From positions 1-13,539 of the forward strand of contig JAFZNF010000158.1 in NCBI GenBank assembly GCA_017553025.1: a DNA stretch of 13,539 nt, given 5' to 3'. The DNA comes from Clostridia bacterium (GTDB lineage: Bacteria > Bacillota_A > Clostridia > UBA1381). The translations under genes were made by a program, and so were the position numbers. Shown here one piece after another: positions 1 to 8,173 of the stretch. Position 1 is the stretch's first letter. Each line of letters begins with the position of its first letter. A model generated the notes under the pieces. It was not told the DNA's origin and did no database searches. It saw nothing but the letters and a program-made list of their open reading frames with translations.

Positions 1-593
1 ATTACCTCGCCTTGTTTTTTAGCAGAAAGCGCCTTGAACTCCTTTGGCGAAACACCGCAAACTGCGTATATGTAGCTTATAAGCTCTGCTTTTGAAAGAC
101 AGTCATAATCCTCCATCACCAGACGCGTAAATTTAGTGCTTGTTGCCTGCTTTTCAGTCAGTCCGCTCTCTTCTGGCGGACAAAGCGGATTTTCAAAAGA
201 AGAAAATCTGCTGTTTTTATGTCCGTGTGCTATAAAATTTATAAAAGAAACCACTTCCAAAAGCTCATCTTTTGAGTTTATCGGCTCACTTTTAAATCTG
301 TCATAAAAGAGTTTACCGCTCATACCGCGTGTTCTGTTGCAATACCTTGCATAGCTGGTGCAAATAGGCTTTAAAACCGCTCCCGCATTTTCATCTTTTA
401 CATCTATGACCATATGCACGCGGTTCTCCAAAAGCAGATACGCCAAAACCTTGACATTCCTGTCTTTTATTTTTTCTTTCAGTATTGATAAAAAAGTTTC
501 AAAATCGTTATCTCTCAAAAAAAGCGAATTTACTCCCCTCATCAAAATATGATAAATTCCCGTTTTGCTTACTTCCCTTTTTTTTCTTGCCAT
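1..593 (-). CDS. Y1/RAYT-family transposase-like protein, likely inactive, 3' end cut by window
   Basis: This gene starts at ATG 593 and runs off the left edge, with 197 codons visible. An AGGAGGTG ribosome binding site lies just upstream. The protein matches the single-domain Y1 (HUH) transposase relatives related to REP-associated tyrosine transposases: an N-terminal ARKKRE..GIYHILMRG block (2-20), the HUH strand (residues 52-63, LLLENRVHMVID) and the YARYCNR...GKLFYDRFKS block (81-102). From residue about 166 (CLSKAELISYIYAVCGVSPKEF) it resembles the helix-turn-helix extension of clostridial members. Active members read NHVH and carry a catalytic Tyr in a RYIHxNPVxAG context. Here the HUH motif reads R58-V59-H60, and the tyrosine position reads S116-F117. 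The frame is otherwise open and has its own promoter, so it may be a domesticated DNA- or RNA-binding protein rather than a decayed gene. The family call is confident; the loss of catalysis is inferred from remembered family consensus. Confidence 0.85.
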   Translation of the reverse strand, partial: MARKKREVSKTGIYHILMRGVNSLFLRDNDFETFLSILKEKIKDRNVKVLAYLLLENRVHMVIDVKDENAGAVLKPICTSYARYCNRTRGMSGKLFYDRFKSEPINSKDELLEVVSFINFIAHGHKNSRFSSFENPLCPPEESGLTEKQATSTKFTRLVMEDYDCLSKAELISYIYAVCGVSPKEFKALSAKKQGEV

Positions 594-623
594 AATAACA
601 CCTCCTATTATCGCGGGCATCTA

Positions 624-652
624 ATTATAACATATTTTGCGTCCCTTTACAA
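624..652 (-). promoter_or_regulatory. Promoter of the transposase-like gene
   Basis: On the minus strand a -35 TTGTAA (plus 647-652), a 17-base spacer and a perfect -10 TATAAT (plus 624-629) are seen, with a TGn extension before the -10 (TGTTATAAT). It sits between the wecB terminator and the ATG at 593, so the transposase-like gene is transcribed independently of the purine operon. Transcription should start near position 617. Confidence 0.75.
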
Positions 653-661
653 CAGTTTTGC

Positions 662-687
662 AAAAAAAGAAAGGCGCATCGCCTTTC
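662..687 (-). terminator. Rho-independent terminator ending the xpt-wecB operon
   Basis: A perfect 8-bp stem, GAAAGGCG (669-676) against CGCCTTTC (680-687), closes a 3-base loop. On the minus strand it is followed by seven Ts (662-668). The stem begins inside the wecB stop codon (TAG at 689-687), so termination is immediate. The opposite side is also T-rich (688-694), so it may work weakly in both directions. Confidence 0.92.
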
Positions 688-1778
688 TATTTTTCCAAAA
701 CATCAGCAATTCGTTTGCTGGCAAATCCATCACCGTAGGGATTTGAAGCCTTACTCATCTTAGCATACTCATCTTCGTTTTCAAGCAGGTTTTTAAATTC
801 CTTGTATATGGTATCCTCATTCGTGCCGACGAGTTTTAGTGTCCCCGCTTTTATACCCTCGGGGCGTTCTGTTGTATCGCGCATAACAAGCACAGGTTTA
901 CCGAGCGACGGCGCCTCCTCCTGAATACCTCCGCTGTCGGTAAGGATAAGATAGCTTCTGCTTAGAAAATTGTGAAAATCCAAAACATCTAAAGGCTCTA
1001 TTATGCGTATCCTGTCACAGCCTGACAAAACCTCATCTGCAGCCTTTCTGACCGCAGGGTTTAAATGTATCGGATAAATCGCTTTTATATCAGGATATTC
1101 TTCAATAATCCGCCTTATTGCGCGGAACATATTATGCATAGGCTCGCCTAAGTTTTCGCGTCTGTGAGCAGTAATCATAATAAGACGCGAATTCTTTGCC
1201 CAATCAAGCTCCTGATGCGAGTAATCAGTCCTTATAGTTGTTTTAAGCGCATCAATTGCCGTATTGCCTGTGACAAAAATTGAATCGGGATTTTTGCCTT
1301 CTCTTATCAAATTGGATTTTGAAAGCTCTGTCGGCGCAAAATTATACTTTGCGATAATTCCAACAGCCTGACGGTTAAATTCCTCAGGGTACGGCGAATA
1401 GATATTATAAGTCCTCAGTCCTGCCTCAACGTGACCCACAGGAATTTGCATATAAAAGCACGCAAGCGCTGTCACAAATGATGTGGTAGTATCGCCGTGA
1501 ACAAGCACAGTATCAGGTTTTTCCTTTTCCAAAACTGCTTTTATCCCGTTTAAAATTCCCGTCGTAATATCAAAAAGAGTCTGATTTTGCTTCATTATGG
1601 AAAGGTCATATTCCGGCTCAACGCAAAACGCTTTTAAAACCACGTCAAGCATCTGTCTGTGCTGACCTGTCACCAAAACAACAGTTTTTATATCTTTTCG
1701 GCTTTTCAATTCATTTACCAGGGGGCACATTTTTATTGCCTCAGGTCTTGTCCCGAATACAACCATTATTTTTTTCAT
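687..1778 (-). CDS. wecB: UDP-N-acetylglucosamine 2-epimerase, non-hydrolysing
   Basis: The product interconverts UDP-GlcNAc and UDP-ManNAc in the cytoplasm, supplying ManNAc units for teichoic-acid linkage units, capsules or other surface polymers. At 363 residues it has the usual length for the WecB/MnaA family. Visible motifs are GTRPEAIKM (9-17), HGDTTTS (94-100), GHVEAGLRT (115-123), SPYPEEFNRQ (128-137), TAHRRENLG (203-211), and the C-terminal nucleotide-binding run TDSGGIQEE (280-288) followed by RDTTERPEG (300-308). The acidic and His residues expected at the active site (D96, E118, E132/E133, H205) are present. ATG 1778 follows a GGAGG site at good spacing. It is the last gene of the purine operon, 28 bases after purA and just before the terminator. 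Its link to purine metabolism is not obvious, and cotranscription may be incidental. mnaA is the alternative name in Gram-positives. Confidence 0.95.
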   Translation of the reverse strand: MKKIMVVFGTRPEAIKMCPLVNELKSRKDIKTVVLVTGQHRQMLDVVLKAFCVEPEYDLSIMKQNQTLFDITTGILNGIKAVLEKEKPDTVLVHGDTTTSFVTALACFYMQIPVGHVEAGLRTYNIYSPYPEEFNRQAVGIIAKYNFAPTELSKSNLIREGKNPDSIFVTGNTAIDALKTTIRTDYSHQELDWAKNSRLIMITAHRRENLGEPMHNMFRAIRRIIEEYPDIKAIYPIHLNPAVRKAADEVLSGCDRIRIIEPLDVLDFHNFLSRSYLILTDSGGIQEEAPSLGKPVLVMRDTTERPEGIKAGTLKLVGTNEDTIYKEFKNLLENEDEYAKMSKASNPYGDGFASKRIADVLEK

Positions 1779-1806
1779 AAAACTGCCTCCGAATACCGTA
1801 TAGTAA

Positions 1807-3084
1807 TTATCTGAAAATCATATCGCTCCTTGCAGGACCGTTAGACACCATTTTTATCGGATACCCAAGCTCTTTTTCGATAAATTCAATATATTTTCTG
1901 CAATTTTCGGGTAAATCCTCATATTTTTTAATTCCGCGTATATCACATTTCCAGCCAGGAAGTTTTACAAGCACAGGCTTTGCGACATTCAATTTGTCTG
2001 TTGTCGGAAAGCTCTTCGTTATTTCTCCGTTTACGTCATACCCCACACATACAGGGATTTCATCAAGGTAGCCCAAAACGTCCAAAACGGTAAATGCAAC
2101 CTGTGTTGTACCCTGTACCATACATCCGTAACGGCTTGCAACACAGTCAAACCAACCCATTCGCCTCGGTCGTCCCGTTGTTGCGCCGTATTCACCGCCG
2201 TCACCGCCTCTGCGTCTTAACTCGTCCGCCTCATCTCCGAAAATCTCCGAAACAAACGCGCCTGCACCTACTGCCGAAGAATATGCCTTTACAACTGTTA
2301 TAATCTCTTTAATTTCATATGGCGGTATAGAGGCTCCGCAAGCGCCGTAACCGGCTATGGTAGGTGATGAGGTTGTGAACGGATATATGCCGAAATCAGG
2401 GTCCTTAAGGCTTCCGAGCTGACCCTCCAAAAGGATATTTTTGCCCTCACTAATCGCCTTATGCATAAATTCTACCGAATTTACAACATACGGCTTAACC
2501 ATTTCGCGGTATTCTTTTAAGGTCTCAAAAAGCTCCTCTGCCACCAAAAGCGGTTTATGATAAATATGTTCTATTATGAGATTTTTATATTCAACTGTAT
2601 TTTTAACCTTTTCAAAAAGAATGTCATCATCTTGCAAAAGTTCCCATACCTGGAAGCCTGTTTTTGCGTATTTATCAGAGAAAAACGGCGCTATACCTGA
2701 CTTTGTCGAGCCGAATTTACGGTCTGAAAGCCTCTCCTCCTCATAAGTATCAAGCAAAATATGATAAGGCATCAAAACCTGTGCGCGCTCTGATACCAAA
2801 ATATTAGGTCTTTTTACTCCCTGTTTTTCAATTTCCGCAATTTCACCAAAAAGCTTTGGTATATCAAGCGCAACGCCGTTACCTATCATATTTATAACAT
2901 TTTCGTTAAACGAGCCTGACGGCAGAAGATGAAGTGCAAATTTGCCGTACTCATTCACTATTGTATGACCTGCATTCGCACCGCCCTGAAATCTTATTAC
3001 GATATCTGCGTCCTTTGCAAGCATATCGGTGATTTTTCCCTTTCCCTCATCACCCCAGTTTGCTCCGACTACTGCTTTTACCAT
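1807..3084 (-). CDS. purA: Adenylosuccinate synthetase (divergent clostridial-type variant)
   Basis: The product joins aspartate to IMP using GTP, the committed step to AMP. It has 425 residues, close to the 432 of E. coli PurA. The P-loop region WGDEGKGKITD (10-20, D12 as catalytic base), GGANAGHT (34-41, H40 as catalytic His), EGQLGSLKDPDFG (220-232), TTSSPTIAG (237-245) and GATTGRPRRMGW (300-311) define the family. Several positions differ from E. coli: the GTTGRGIGP region reads GSTKSGIAP (125-133), the glutamine of EGAQGT is L223, and the guanine-recognition TKxD motif reads T332-V333-L334-D335. I recall this combination from other clostridial PurA sequences, so it is probably a lineage variant and not a defect. 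ATG 3084 is preceded by GAGGT at normal spacing. The gene starts 20 bases after the FAD gene stop, and purA is the obvious IMP-consuming step downstream of purine uptake and salvage. Confidence 0.94.
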   Translation of the reverse strand: MVKAVVGANWGDEGKGKITDMLAKDADIVIRFQGGANAGHTIVNEYGKFALHLLPSGSFNENVINMIGNGVALDIPKLFGEIAEIEKQGVKRPNILVSERAQVLMPYHILLDTYEEERLSDRKFGSTKSGIAPFFSDKYAKTGFQVWELLQDDDILFEKVKNTVEYKNLIIEHIYHKPLLVAEELFETLKEYREMVKPYVVNSVEFMHKAISEGKNILLEGQLGSLKDPDFGIYPFTTSSPTIAGYGACGASIPPYEIKEIITVVKAYSSAVGAGAFVSEIFGDEADELRRRGGDGGEYGATTGRPRRMGWFDCVASRYGCMVQGTTQVAFTVLDVLGYLDEIPVCVGYDVNGEITKSFPTTDKLNVAKPVLVKLPGWKCDIRGIKKYEDLPENCRKYIEFIEKELGYPIKMVSNGPARSDMIFR

Positions 3085-3104
3085 TATGTTTTACCTCTTC
3101 TTTT

Positions 3105-4502
3105 TTATTTATTATCGGCAAGTTTTCGTCCCATTAAAACGCCCATAACCGATGCCATCATAAGTCCTCTTGTCCAGCCGCTTGAGTCACCCAAACAATG
3201 AAGTCCCTTAATACTTGTATTAAAGTCATTATCCATCTTGACGCGGTTTGAGTAGAATTTCAGCTCCGGCGAGTACAAAAGCGTTTCATACGATGCAAAT
3301 CCCGGAACAACCAAATCCACCGCTTTTATAAAGTTTATAATGTTCATCATTGAACGGTACGGAAGTGCCGCCGTAATATCCCCTGCAACCGCGTCCGGAA
3401 GGGTAGGTTTTAAATTACTTTGTGCAAGCTCTTTAGGCCAGGTTCGTTTTCCGCTTAAAATATCGCCGAACCGCTGTACCAAAATATGTCCGTTTGCCAG
3501 CATATTTGTAAGTTCTCCGATTTTCTGCGCATACGCAATAGGCTGATTAAACGGCGTGGAGAAATTATGCGAACACAAAATTGCAACATTTGTATTGCTT
3601 GACTTTTTCTCTTTATAGGAATGACCGTTTACAACAGCCAGGTTATTATCGTAATTTTCCTGGCTGACAAATCCGCCCGGGTTTTGGCAAAAAGTTCTGA
3701 CCTTGTTTTTAAAAGGCTCAGGCCAGCCGATCAGCTTTGATTCATACAAAACCTCATTCACGCGCTCCATAATCTCATTTCTGACCTCAACACGTACACC
3801 GATATCAACCGTCCCCGGCTCGTGAGCTATGTTGTGTTCGCTGCAGATATGCTCAAGCCATTCTGCTCCTCTCCTGCCTGTTGCAACAATTATATGCTCA
3901 GCCATTATCTCGGTATTTTGAGCGCCGTTCGTAATATATGCTCCACGGCATATATCGCCCTCTAAAATAAGATTGGTACATTCACAGCCGAAAAGAATTT
4001 CAACTCCGTTATCCTGAAGATACTTTTCTATTGCAAGATAGAGATTTTGTGCCTTTTCGGTACCTAAATGGCGAATAGGGCAATCAACCAGCTTCAATCC
4101 CGCCTTAATCGCATTTTTCCTTATTTCCTTTACATCTTCCGAGTTGTTTATGCCTTCGATTTTTGTGTCCGCGCCGAATTCAAGATATATTTTATCGGTA
4201 TATTCTATCATTTCACGGACGATATCTTCCCCGATTAAAATCGGTAAATCCCCGCCGACATCGGGAGACAGTGACAATTTTCCGTCGGAAAATGCGCCTG
4301 CGCCGGAAAAACCCGTTGTTATATGGCAATAGGGTTTACAGTTCATACATTTATGCGTTTTTTCCTTAGGACAACTGCGCTTTTCTATGCTCTGCCCCTT
4401 TTCTACAATGATAATACTCTCTTTTGAACCGCGTCTTATCATCTCAAGTGCAGTGAAAATTCCCGCAGGCCCTGCGCCGATAATCAAAACGTCTTTTTTC
4501 AT
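3105..4502 (-). CDS. FAD-dependent dehydrogenase-like protein, COG2509 type, function unknown
   Basis: A 465-residue flavoprotein begins with a Rossmann dinucleotide fold: IIGAGPAG (7-14), then the ribose-binding acidic end VEKG (33-36). It has the second FAD contact IVATGRRGAEWL (205-216) and a C-terminal FAD motif, CLGDSSGWTRGLMMASVMG (436-454). Between strands is a cysteine cluster, C44-x7-C52-x2-C55-x3-C59, followed by GFSGAGAFSDGKL (64-76). I recall both as hallmarks of the uncharacterised 'FAD-dependent dehydrogenases' family COG2509. The cysteines could bind a metal or an Fe-S cluster or be redox active; the sequence alone does not decide. No membrane segment or signal peptide is seen. 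ATG 4502 has an AAAGGAG site overlapping the stop codon of the upstream permease (TAAAGGAG), which implies tight coupling. It lies between a purine importer and purA, so a purine-related redox role is possible but unproven. Confidence 0.85.
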   Translation of the reverse strand: MKKDVLIIGAGPAGIFTALEMIRRGSKESIIIVEKGQSIEKRSCPKEKTHKCMNCKPYCHITTGFSGAGAFSDGKLSLSPDVGGDLPILIGEDIVREMIEYTDKIYLEFGADTKIEGINNSEDVKEIRKNAIKAGLKLVDCPIRHLGTEKAQNLYLAIEKYLQDNGVEILFGCECTNLILEGDICRGAYITNGAQNTEIMAEHIIVATGRRGAEWLEHICSEHNIAHEPGTVDIGVRVEVRNEIMERVNEVLYESKLIGWPEPFKNKVRTFCQNPGGFVSQENYDNNLAVVNGHSYKEKKSSNTNVAILCSHNFSTPFNQPIAYAQKIGELTNMLANGHILVQRFGDILSGKRTWPKELAQSNLKPTLPDAVAGDITAALPYRSMMNIINFIKAVDLVVPGFASYETLLYSPELKFYSNRVKMDNDFNTSIKGLHCLGDSSGWTRGLMMASVMGVLMGRKLADNK

Positions 4503-4513
4503 ACAAATCTCCT

Positions 4514-5497
4514 TTACCGTTCCTCCCTGAAATACGGAAGACCGAGGCTTTGCGGCGGCTGATTTTCTTTCTTATTCCGCACACTCGTAAGGATAAGAAC
4601 AACCATAGTTACAACATACGGGAGCATCTCAAAAAGTTTTTTCGAGCTTACCGTTATATTCGGAATATAGGTCGGGATAACATAAAGACCTCCGAAAAGA
4701 ATTGAGCCTAAAATACTTACGCTTGGCTTCCAGGTCGCAAAAATTACCAAAGCTATTGACAGCCAGCCTCTGTCACCGAAGGCATTGTTTGACCAGACTC
4801 CGTTTGCGTAATCCATAACATAGTAAAGTCCGCCAAGACCTGCAACAGCACTGCCTATACAGGTAGCAAGGTACTTATATTTTGTTACATTTATACCCGC
4901 TGCATCTGCTGTCTGCGGACTTTCGCCGACAGCTCTAAGGTGCAGTCCCGCACGCGTTTTATTCAGGAAATATGATGCGCAAAGCGCAATAATTATTGCA
5001 AGATATGCTAAAAATCCGTAGGATAAAAACACCTGACCGAACCAACCGCATTTATCTGCAAACGGAAGCACCGTTTTAAAAGCTCTGCTCGTACTTGACA
5101 GCGAAATTGACGGCACATCGCTGCCTGTAATGGTAATCAAAGAACCTCCGAAAAAGTTGCCTATACCTATTCCGAAAGTGGTAAGTGCAAGTCCCGTAAC
5201 ATTTTGATTTGCACGAAGTGTTACCGTTAAAAAGCAGTATATAAGTCCCATAAGCGAAGCGCCTATAACACAGCACAAAAACGGTATTAGCACTGCAAGA
5301 AGCGGATTTACCGACTGCGCACCGACTGCCTGCTCATACAAAAATGCTCCTGCCACGCCGCTTATAGCACCCACATACATTATCCCCGGAATACCCAGAT
5401 TTAAATGCCCCGATTTTTCGGTCAAAATCTCGCCTGTCGAGCCGTAAAGAAGCGGAATTCCCTGCATAACCGCACGCTGTATAATTATCGGTATCAT
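4514..5497 (-). CDS. BMP-type ABC importer permease (NupC/YufQ-like)
   Basis: An integral membrane permease of 327 residues, of the COG1079 type that pairs with BMP-family binding proteins in nucleoside, purine or simple-sugar import. The N-terminus (about 1-45) has the family signature GIPLLYGSTGEILTEKSGHLN followed by GIPGIMYVGA. Several hydrophobic segments follow, for example about 70-95, 105-125, 160-185 and 290-312. The cytoplasmic coupling-loop region is around LRAVGESPQTADAAGINVTKYK (188-209). Its ATG overlaps the stop of the preceding permease gene by four bases (ATGA, 5494-5497), so the two subunits are translationally coupled and probably form a heterodimer. The substrate is not readable from the permease itself. 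Xpt, the riboswitch and the binding protein all point to a purine. Confidence 0.92.
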   Translation of the reverse strand: MIPIIIQRAVMQGIPLLYGSTGEILTEKSGHLNLGIPGIMYVGAISGVAGAFLYEQAVGAQSVNPLLAVLIPFLCCVIGASLMGLIYCFLTVTLRANQNVTGLALTTFGIGIGNFFGGSLITITGSDVPSISLSSTSRAFKTVLPFADKCGWFGQVFLSYGFLAYLAIIIALCASYFLNKTRAGLHLRAVGESPQTADAAGINVTKYKYLATCIGSAVAGLGGLYYVMDYANGVWSNNAFGDRGWLSIALVIFATWKPSVSILGSILFGGLYVIPTYIPNITVSSKKLFEMLPYVVTMVVLILTSVRNKKENQPPQSLGLPYFREER

Positions 5498-6594
5498 TTG
5501 AGTTCCTCCTCTTGTTTACTGTTAAACTTGATTTTATAGTTTATGAAAAATTCACTGCCTATTATGAAGAAAATGATAATTCCCGTGATTATATCAGAAA
5601 ATGAGTCATTAAGACGGAATTTTTCTGATATTTTTGATGCGCCCTTGCCAAGGAATACTATCAAAAACGATGTCATAACCATAAAAATCGGATTGAATTT
5701 TGCAAGCCAAGACACCATTATTGCCGTAAAGCCTCTGCCGCCAGCCGTACTGCTTTTTAAGGAATGGTCCGTTCCTGCGACAAGCAAAAGTCCCGCAACA
5801 CCGCAAAGCGCTCCCGAAAGCACCATTGTACGTTTTATAACCTTTTTAACATTTATCCCTATATAGCGTGCGGTATTTTCACTTCCGCCCACTACCGAAA
5901 TCTCATAACCGTGCTTACTGTACTTTAAGTATATGAACATAAATAACGTAATAACCGCGACTATGATTATATTAAGAAGATATGCCTTTCCGCCGATTAC
6001 AGGCAGACGTCCGTATTCTAAAATCCTGGGCGTTCCCGAACCCTTTGGCATAGACCATTCAAGTGTAAAATATGCAACGAGCTGAGTTGCTATATAGTTC
6101 ATCATAAGTGTGAAAAGCGTTTCATTTGTGTTCCAACCCGCCTTAAAAAATGCGGGAATATATGCCCATACAGCGCCTGCCGTCACGCTCGCAACTATTA
6201 AGATAGGGATAAGAACACTGTCTGGTACTTTTCCGCCCCAAAAAATTATACACATAGCCGCAGCCAGACCGCCCATAAGCACCTGACCCTCTGCGCCGAT
6301 ATTCCAGAACCGCATCTTAAAGGCAGGCGTTACTGCAACCGATACGCAAAGCAGCATCGCAACCTCCTGCCAAAGACTCCATCTTAGACGGTTAGTTCCA
6401 AGCGCACCCATATACATAGTCTGATAAACTTTAAGCGGATTAAGACCCGTCAATGACAGGGTGACAAGTCCGCAAACCACCATTGCGGCGAGAATTGCAG
6501 CAAGCCTTATAGACCAGGCTTTCCACCACACAAGTGCGTCTCTTTTCGCGATATGAAACAACGGTTCTCTGATTTTTTTGCCTGCATTACTCAT
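5494..6594 (-). CDS. BMP-type ABC importer permease (NupB/YufP-like)
   Basis: This is the first of the two membrane subunits, 366 residues counted from ATG 6594, of the COG4603 type. A short basic N-terminus precedes a long hydrophobic segment (about 28-50). The family motifs NIGAEGQVLMGG (98-109) and NETLFTLMMNYIA (157-169) are clear, as is the coupling-loop area SVVGGSENTARYIGINVKK. A GTG nine bases upstream (6603) is in frame, but it lies inside the ribosome binding sequence GAGGGTGA. ATG 6594 has better spacing and is preferred. The gene then overlaps the ATPase stop codon by eight bases (ATGAGTAA), which suggests translational coupling. It is expected to sit in the cytoplasmic membrane with the partner permease and the ATPase. 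Confidence 0.92.
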   Translation of the reverse strand: MSNAGKKIREPLFHIAKRDALVWWKAWSIRLAAILAAMVVCGLVTLSLTGLNPLKVYQTMYMGALGTNRLRWSLWQEVAMLLCVSVAVTPAFKMRFWNIGAEGQVLMGGLAAAMCIIFWGGKVPDSVLIPILIVASVTAGAVWAYIPAFFKAGWNTNETLFTLMMNYIATQLVAYFTLEWSMPKGSGTPRILEYGRLPVIGGKAYLLNIIIVAVITLFMFIYLKYSKHGYEISVVGGSENTARYIGINVKKVIKRTMVLSGALCGVAGLLLVAGTDHSLKSSTAGGRGFTAIMVSWLAKFNPIFMVMTSFLIVFLGKGASKISEKFRLNDSFSDIITGIIIFFIIGSEFFINYKIKFNSKQEEELK

Positions 6595-8137
6595 TTGCTT
6601 CACCCTCGCTTTCCTGATATGATGTCTTTGTCATCATATACCCAATTTCTTCCTTAGTTGCCGTTCTCGCGTCAACCGTACCTGCAATTTTTCCGCCGCC
6701 GATTACTACAATTCTGTCACAAAGCTCTAAAAGTACGTCCAAATCCTCTCCGACGAAAATTACTGCAGCTCCCTTTCTTTTTTGCTCATTTAAAAGATTA
6801 TATATTATATATGCAGAATTTATATCAAGACCCCTTACGGGATACGCCGCCATAAGCACGGTGGGAGATGACGAGATTTCACGTCCTACAAGTACCTTTT
6901 GTACGTTTCCGCCCGACAGACGCCGTACGGGTGTACCGACGCCGGGTGTTACAACTTCCAATCGCTCTACAATATCGTCTGCAAGATTTTTAGGTGCCTT
7001 TCTCTCCAAAAATACCGATTTCCCTTTGCGGTAGCTCCTGAGCATTATATTGTCTACAATATCCATACTGCCAACAAGTCCCATACCGAGTCTGTCCTCA
7101 GGTACAAATGCGAGCCTTACACCCATTTCCCTTATTTGGCGCGGCGTTTTATCACGCAAATTCTCCGTTTCCCCTGTTTTTGGATTTATATATGTTATTT
7201 TTCCGTCATTTAAGTGCTGAAGCCCCGCAATAGCCTCCAAAAGCTCACGCTGACCGCTGCCTGCAATACCTGCGATTCCCAAAATTTCTCCTGAATTTGC
7301 CGTAAAGGACACATTATCTAAAAGTTTTACTCCGTCACGGTTTACACAGCTTATATTCTCAATCAAAAGCCTTTCGGCAACATTTTTCGGTTCGCTTCTT
7401 TCAATGTTTAAGCTCACCTTCTTGCCCACCATCATCTCTGTAAGCTTTGCCTCGTCCGTTTCTGATGTTTTTACCGTTCCGACATACTCGCCTTTTCTCA
7501 AAACGGCAACTCTGTCCGAAAGGGAAAGAACTTCGTGAAGTTTATGCGTGATAATTATTATCGTCTTTCCGTCTTCGCGCATTTTTCTCAGCACATTAAA
7601 CAGCTTTGTAGTCTCCTGCGGAGTCAAAACTGCAGTAGGCTCGTCAAGAATTAGTATATCAGCACCGCGAAACAGTACCTTTATTATTTCAACCGTCTGC
7701 TTTTCCGAAACAGACATCTCATATATCTTTTTCGACGGATCAATGTCAAAGCCGTACTGCTCGCTGATTTTTCTTATTTCCTTTTCATATTCCTTTATAT
7801 CAAATCTGCCGTTATCTGTAAGCCCTAAAACGATATTTTCCGCAGCGGAAAATATGTCGACAAGTTTAAAATGCTGGTGAATCATTCCTATTTTATGCTC
7901 AAATGCATCTTTAGGCGAGCGTATTACAACTTCCTTGCCGTCAATGAAAATTTCACCGCTGTCGGGAAAATATATCCCCGAAATCATATTCATAAGCGTT
8001 GTTTTTCCGCTGCCGTTCTCCCCTAAAACGGACAGTATTTCACCGCGGTTTACCGTCATTGAAACATCTTTGTTTGCAATTGTGCTTCCAAAGCTCTTTG
8101 TTATATTTTTAAGCTCTACTGCAGGTATTTGACTCAC
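6587..8137 (-). CDS. BMP-type ABC importer ATPase with two nucleotide-binding domains (NupA/YufO-like)
   Basis: A fused tandem ATPase of 516 residues that powers the importer. Domain 1 has Walker A GENGSGKTT (39-47), Q-loop Q88, Walker B ILILDEP (161-167) and H-loop H198, but its signature is SVSEKQ (142-147), not LSGGQ. Domain 2 has an intact signature LSGGNVQ (407-413). Its Walker A reads GIAGSGQRE (290-298) with no lysine, its Walker B Asp-Glu is A431-Y432, and the H-loop position is E464. One complete ATP site can therefore form, from domain 1 Walker motifs and the domain 2 signature; the other site is degenerate, as is usual for this family. Translation starts at GTG 8137, seven bases after a strong AAGGAGG. 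Upstream, two hairpins separate it from the binding-protein gene. Confidence 0.94.
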   Translation of the reverse strand: MSQIPAVELKNITKSFGSTIANKDVSMTVNRGEILSVLGENGSGKTTLMNMISGIYFPDSGEIFIDGKEVVIRSPKDAFEHKIGMIHQHFKLVDIFSAAENIVLGLTDNGRFDIKEYEKEIRKISEQYGFDIDPSKKIYEMSVSEKQTVEIIKVLFRGADILILDEPTAVLTPQETTKLFNVLRKMREDGKTIIIITHKLHEVLSLSDRVAVLRKGEYVGTVKTSETDEAKLTEMMVGKKVSLNIERSEPKNVAERLLIENISCVNRDGVKLLDNVSFTANSGEILGIAGIAGSGQRELLEAIAGLQHLNDGKITYINPKTGETENLRDKTPRQIREMGVRLAFVPEDRLGMGLVGSMDIVDNIMLRSYRKGKSVFLERKAPKNLADDIVERLEVVTPGVGTPVRRLSGGNVQKVLVGREISSSPTVLMAAYPVRGLDINSAYIIYNLLNEQKRKGAAVIFVGEDLDVLLELCDRIVVIGGGKIAGTVDARTATKEEIGYMMTKTSYQESEGEANE

Positions 8138-8173
8138 TTTTTATCCTCCTTATATGCATTTTACTTTTTTGTT

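Noticed and set aside
5543..5866. A 107-codon plus-strand frame (and the 110- to 123-codon ones at 7548 and 12306)
   Set aside because: They lie fully antisense to well-supported genes, have no ribosome binding sites and resemble no family.
6595..6603. GTG at 6603 as the start of the first permease gene
   Set aside because: This GTG is part of the GAGGGTGA ribosome binding sequence; ATG 6594 has correct spacing from it.
6587..8137. Loss-of-function ATPase because of degenerate Walker motifs in domain 2
   Set aside because: Degenerate second-domain motifs are normal in BMP-type and sugar-type tandem ATPases; one complete site remains, formed by domain 1 Walker motifs and the domain 2 signature.
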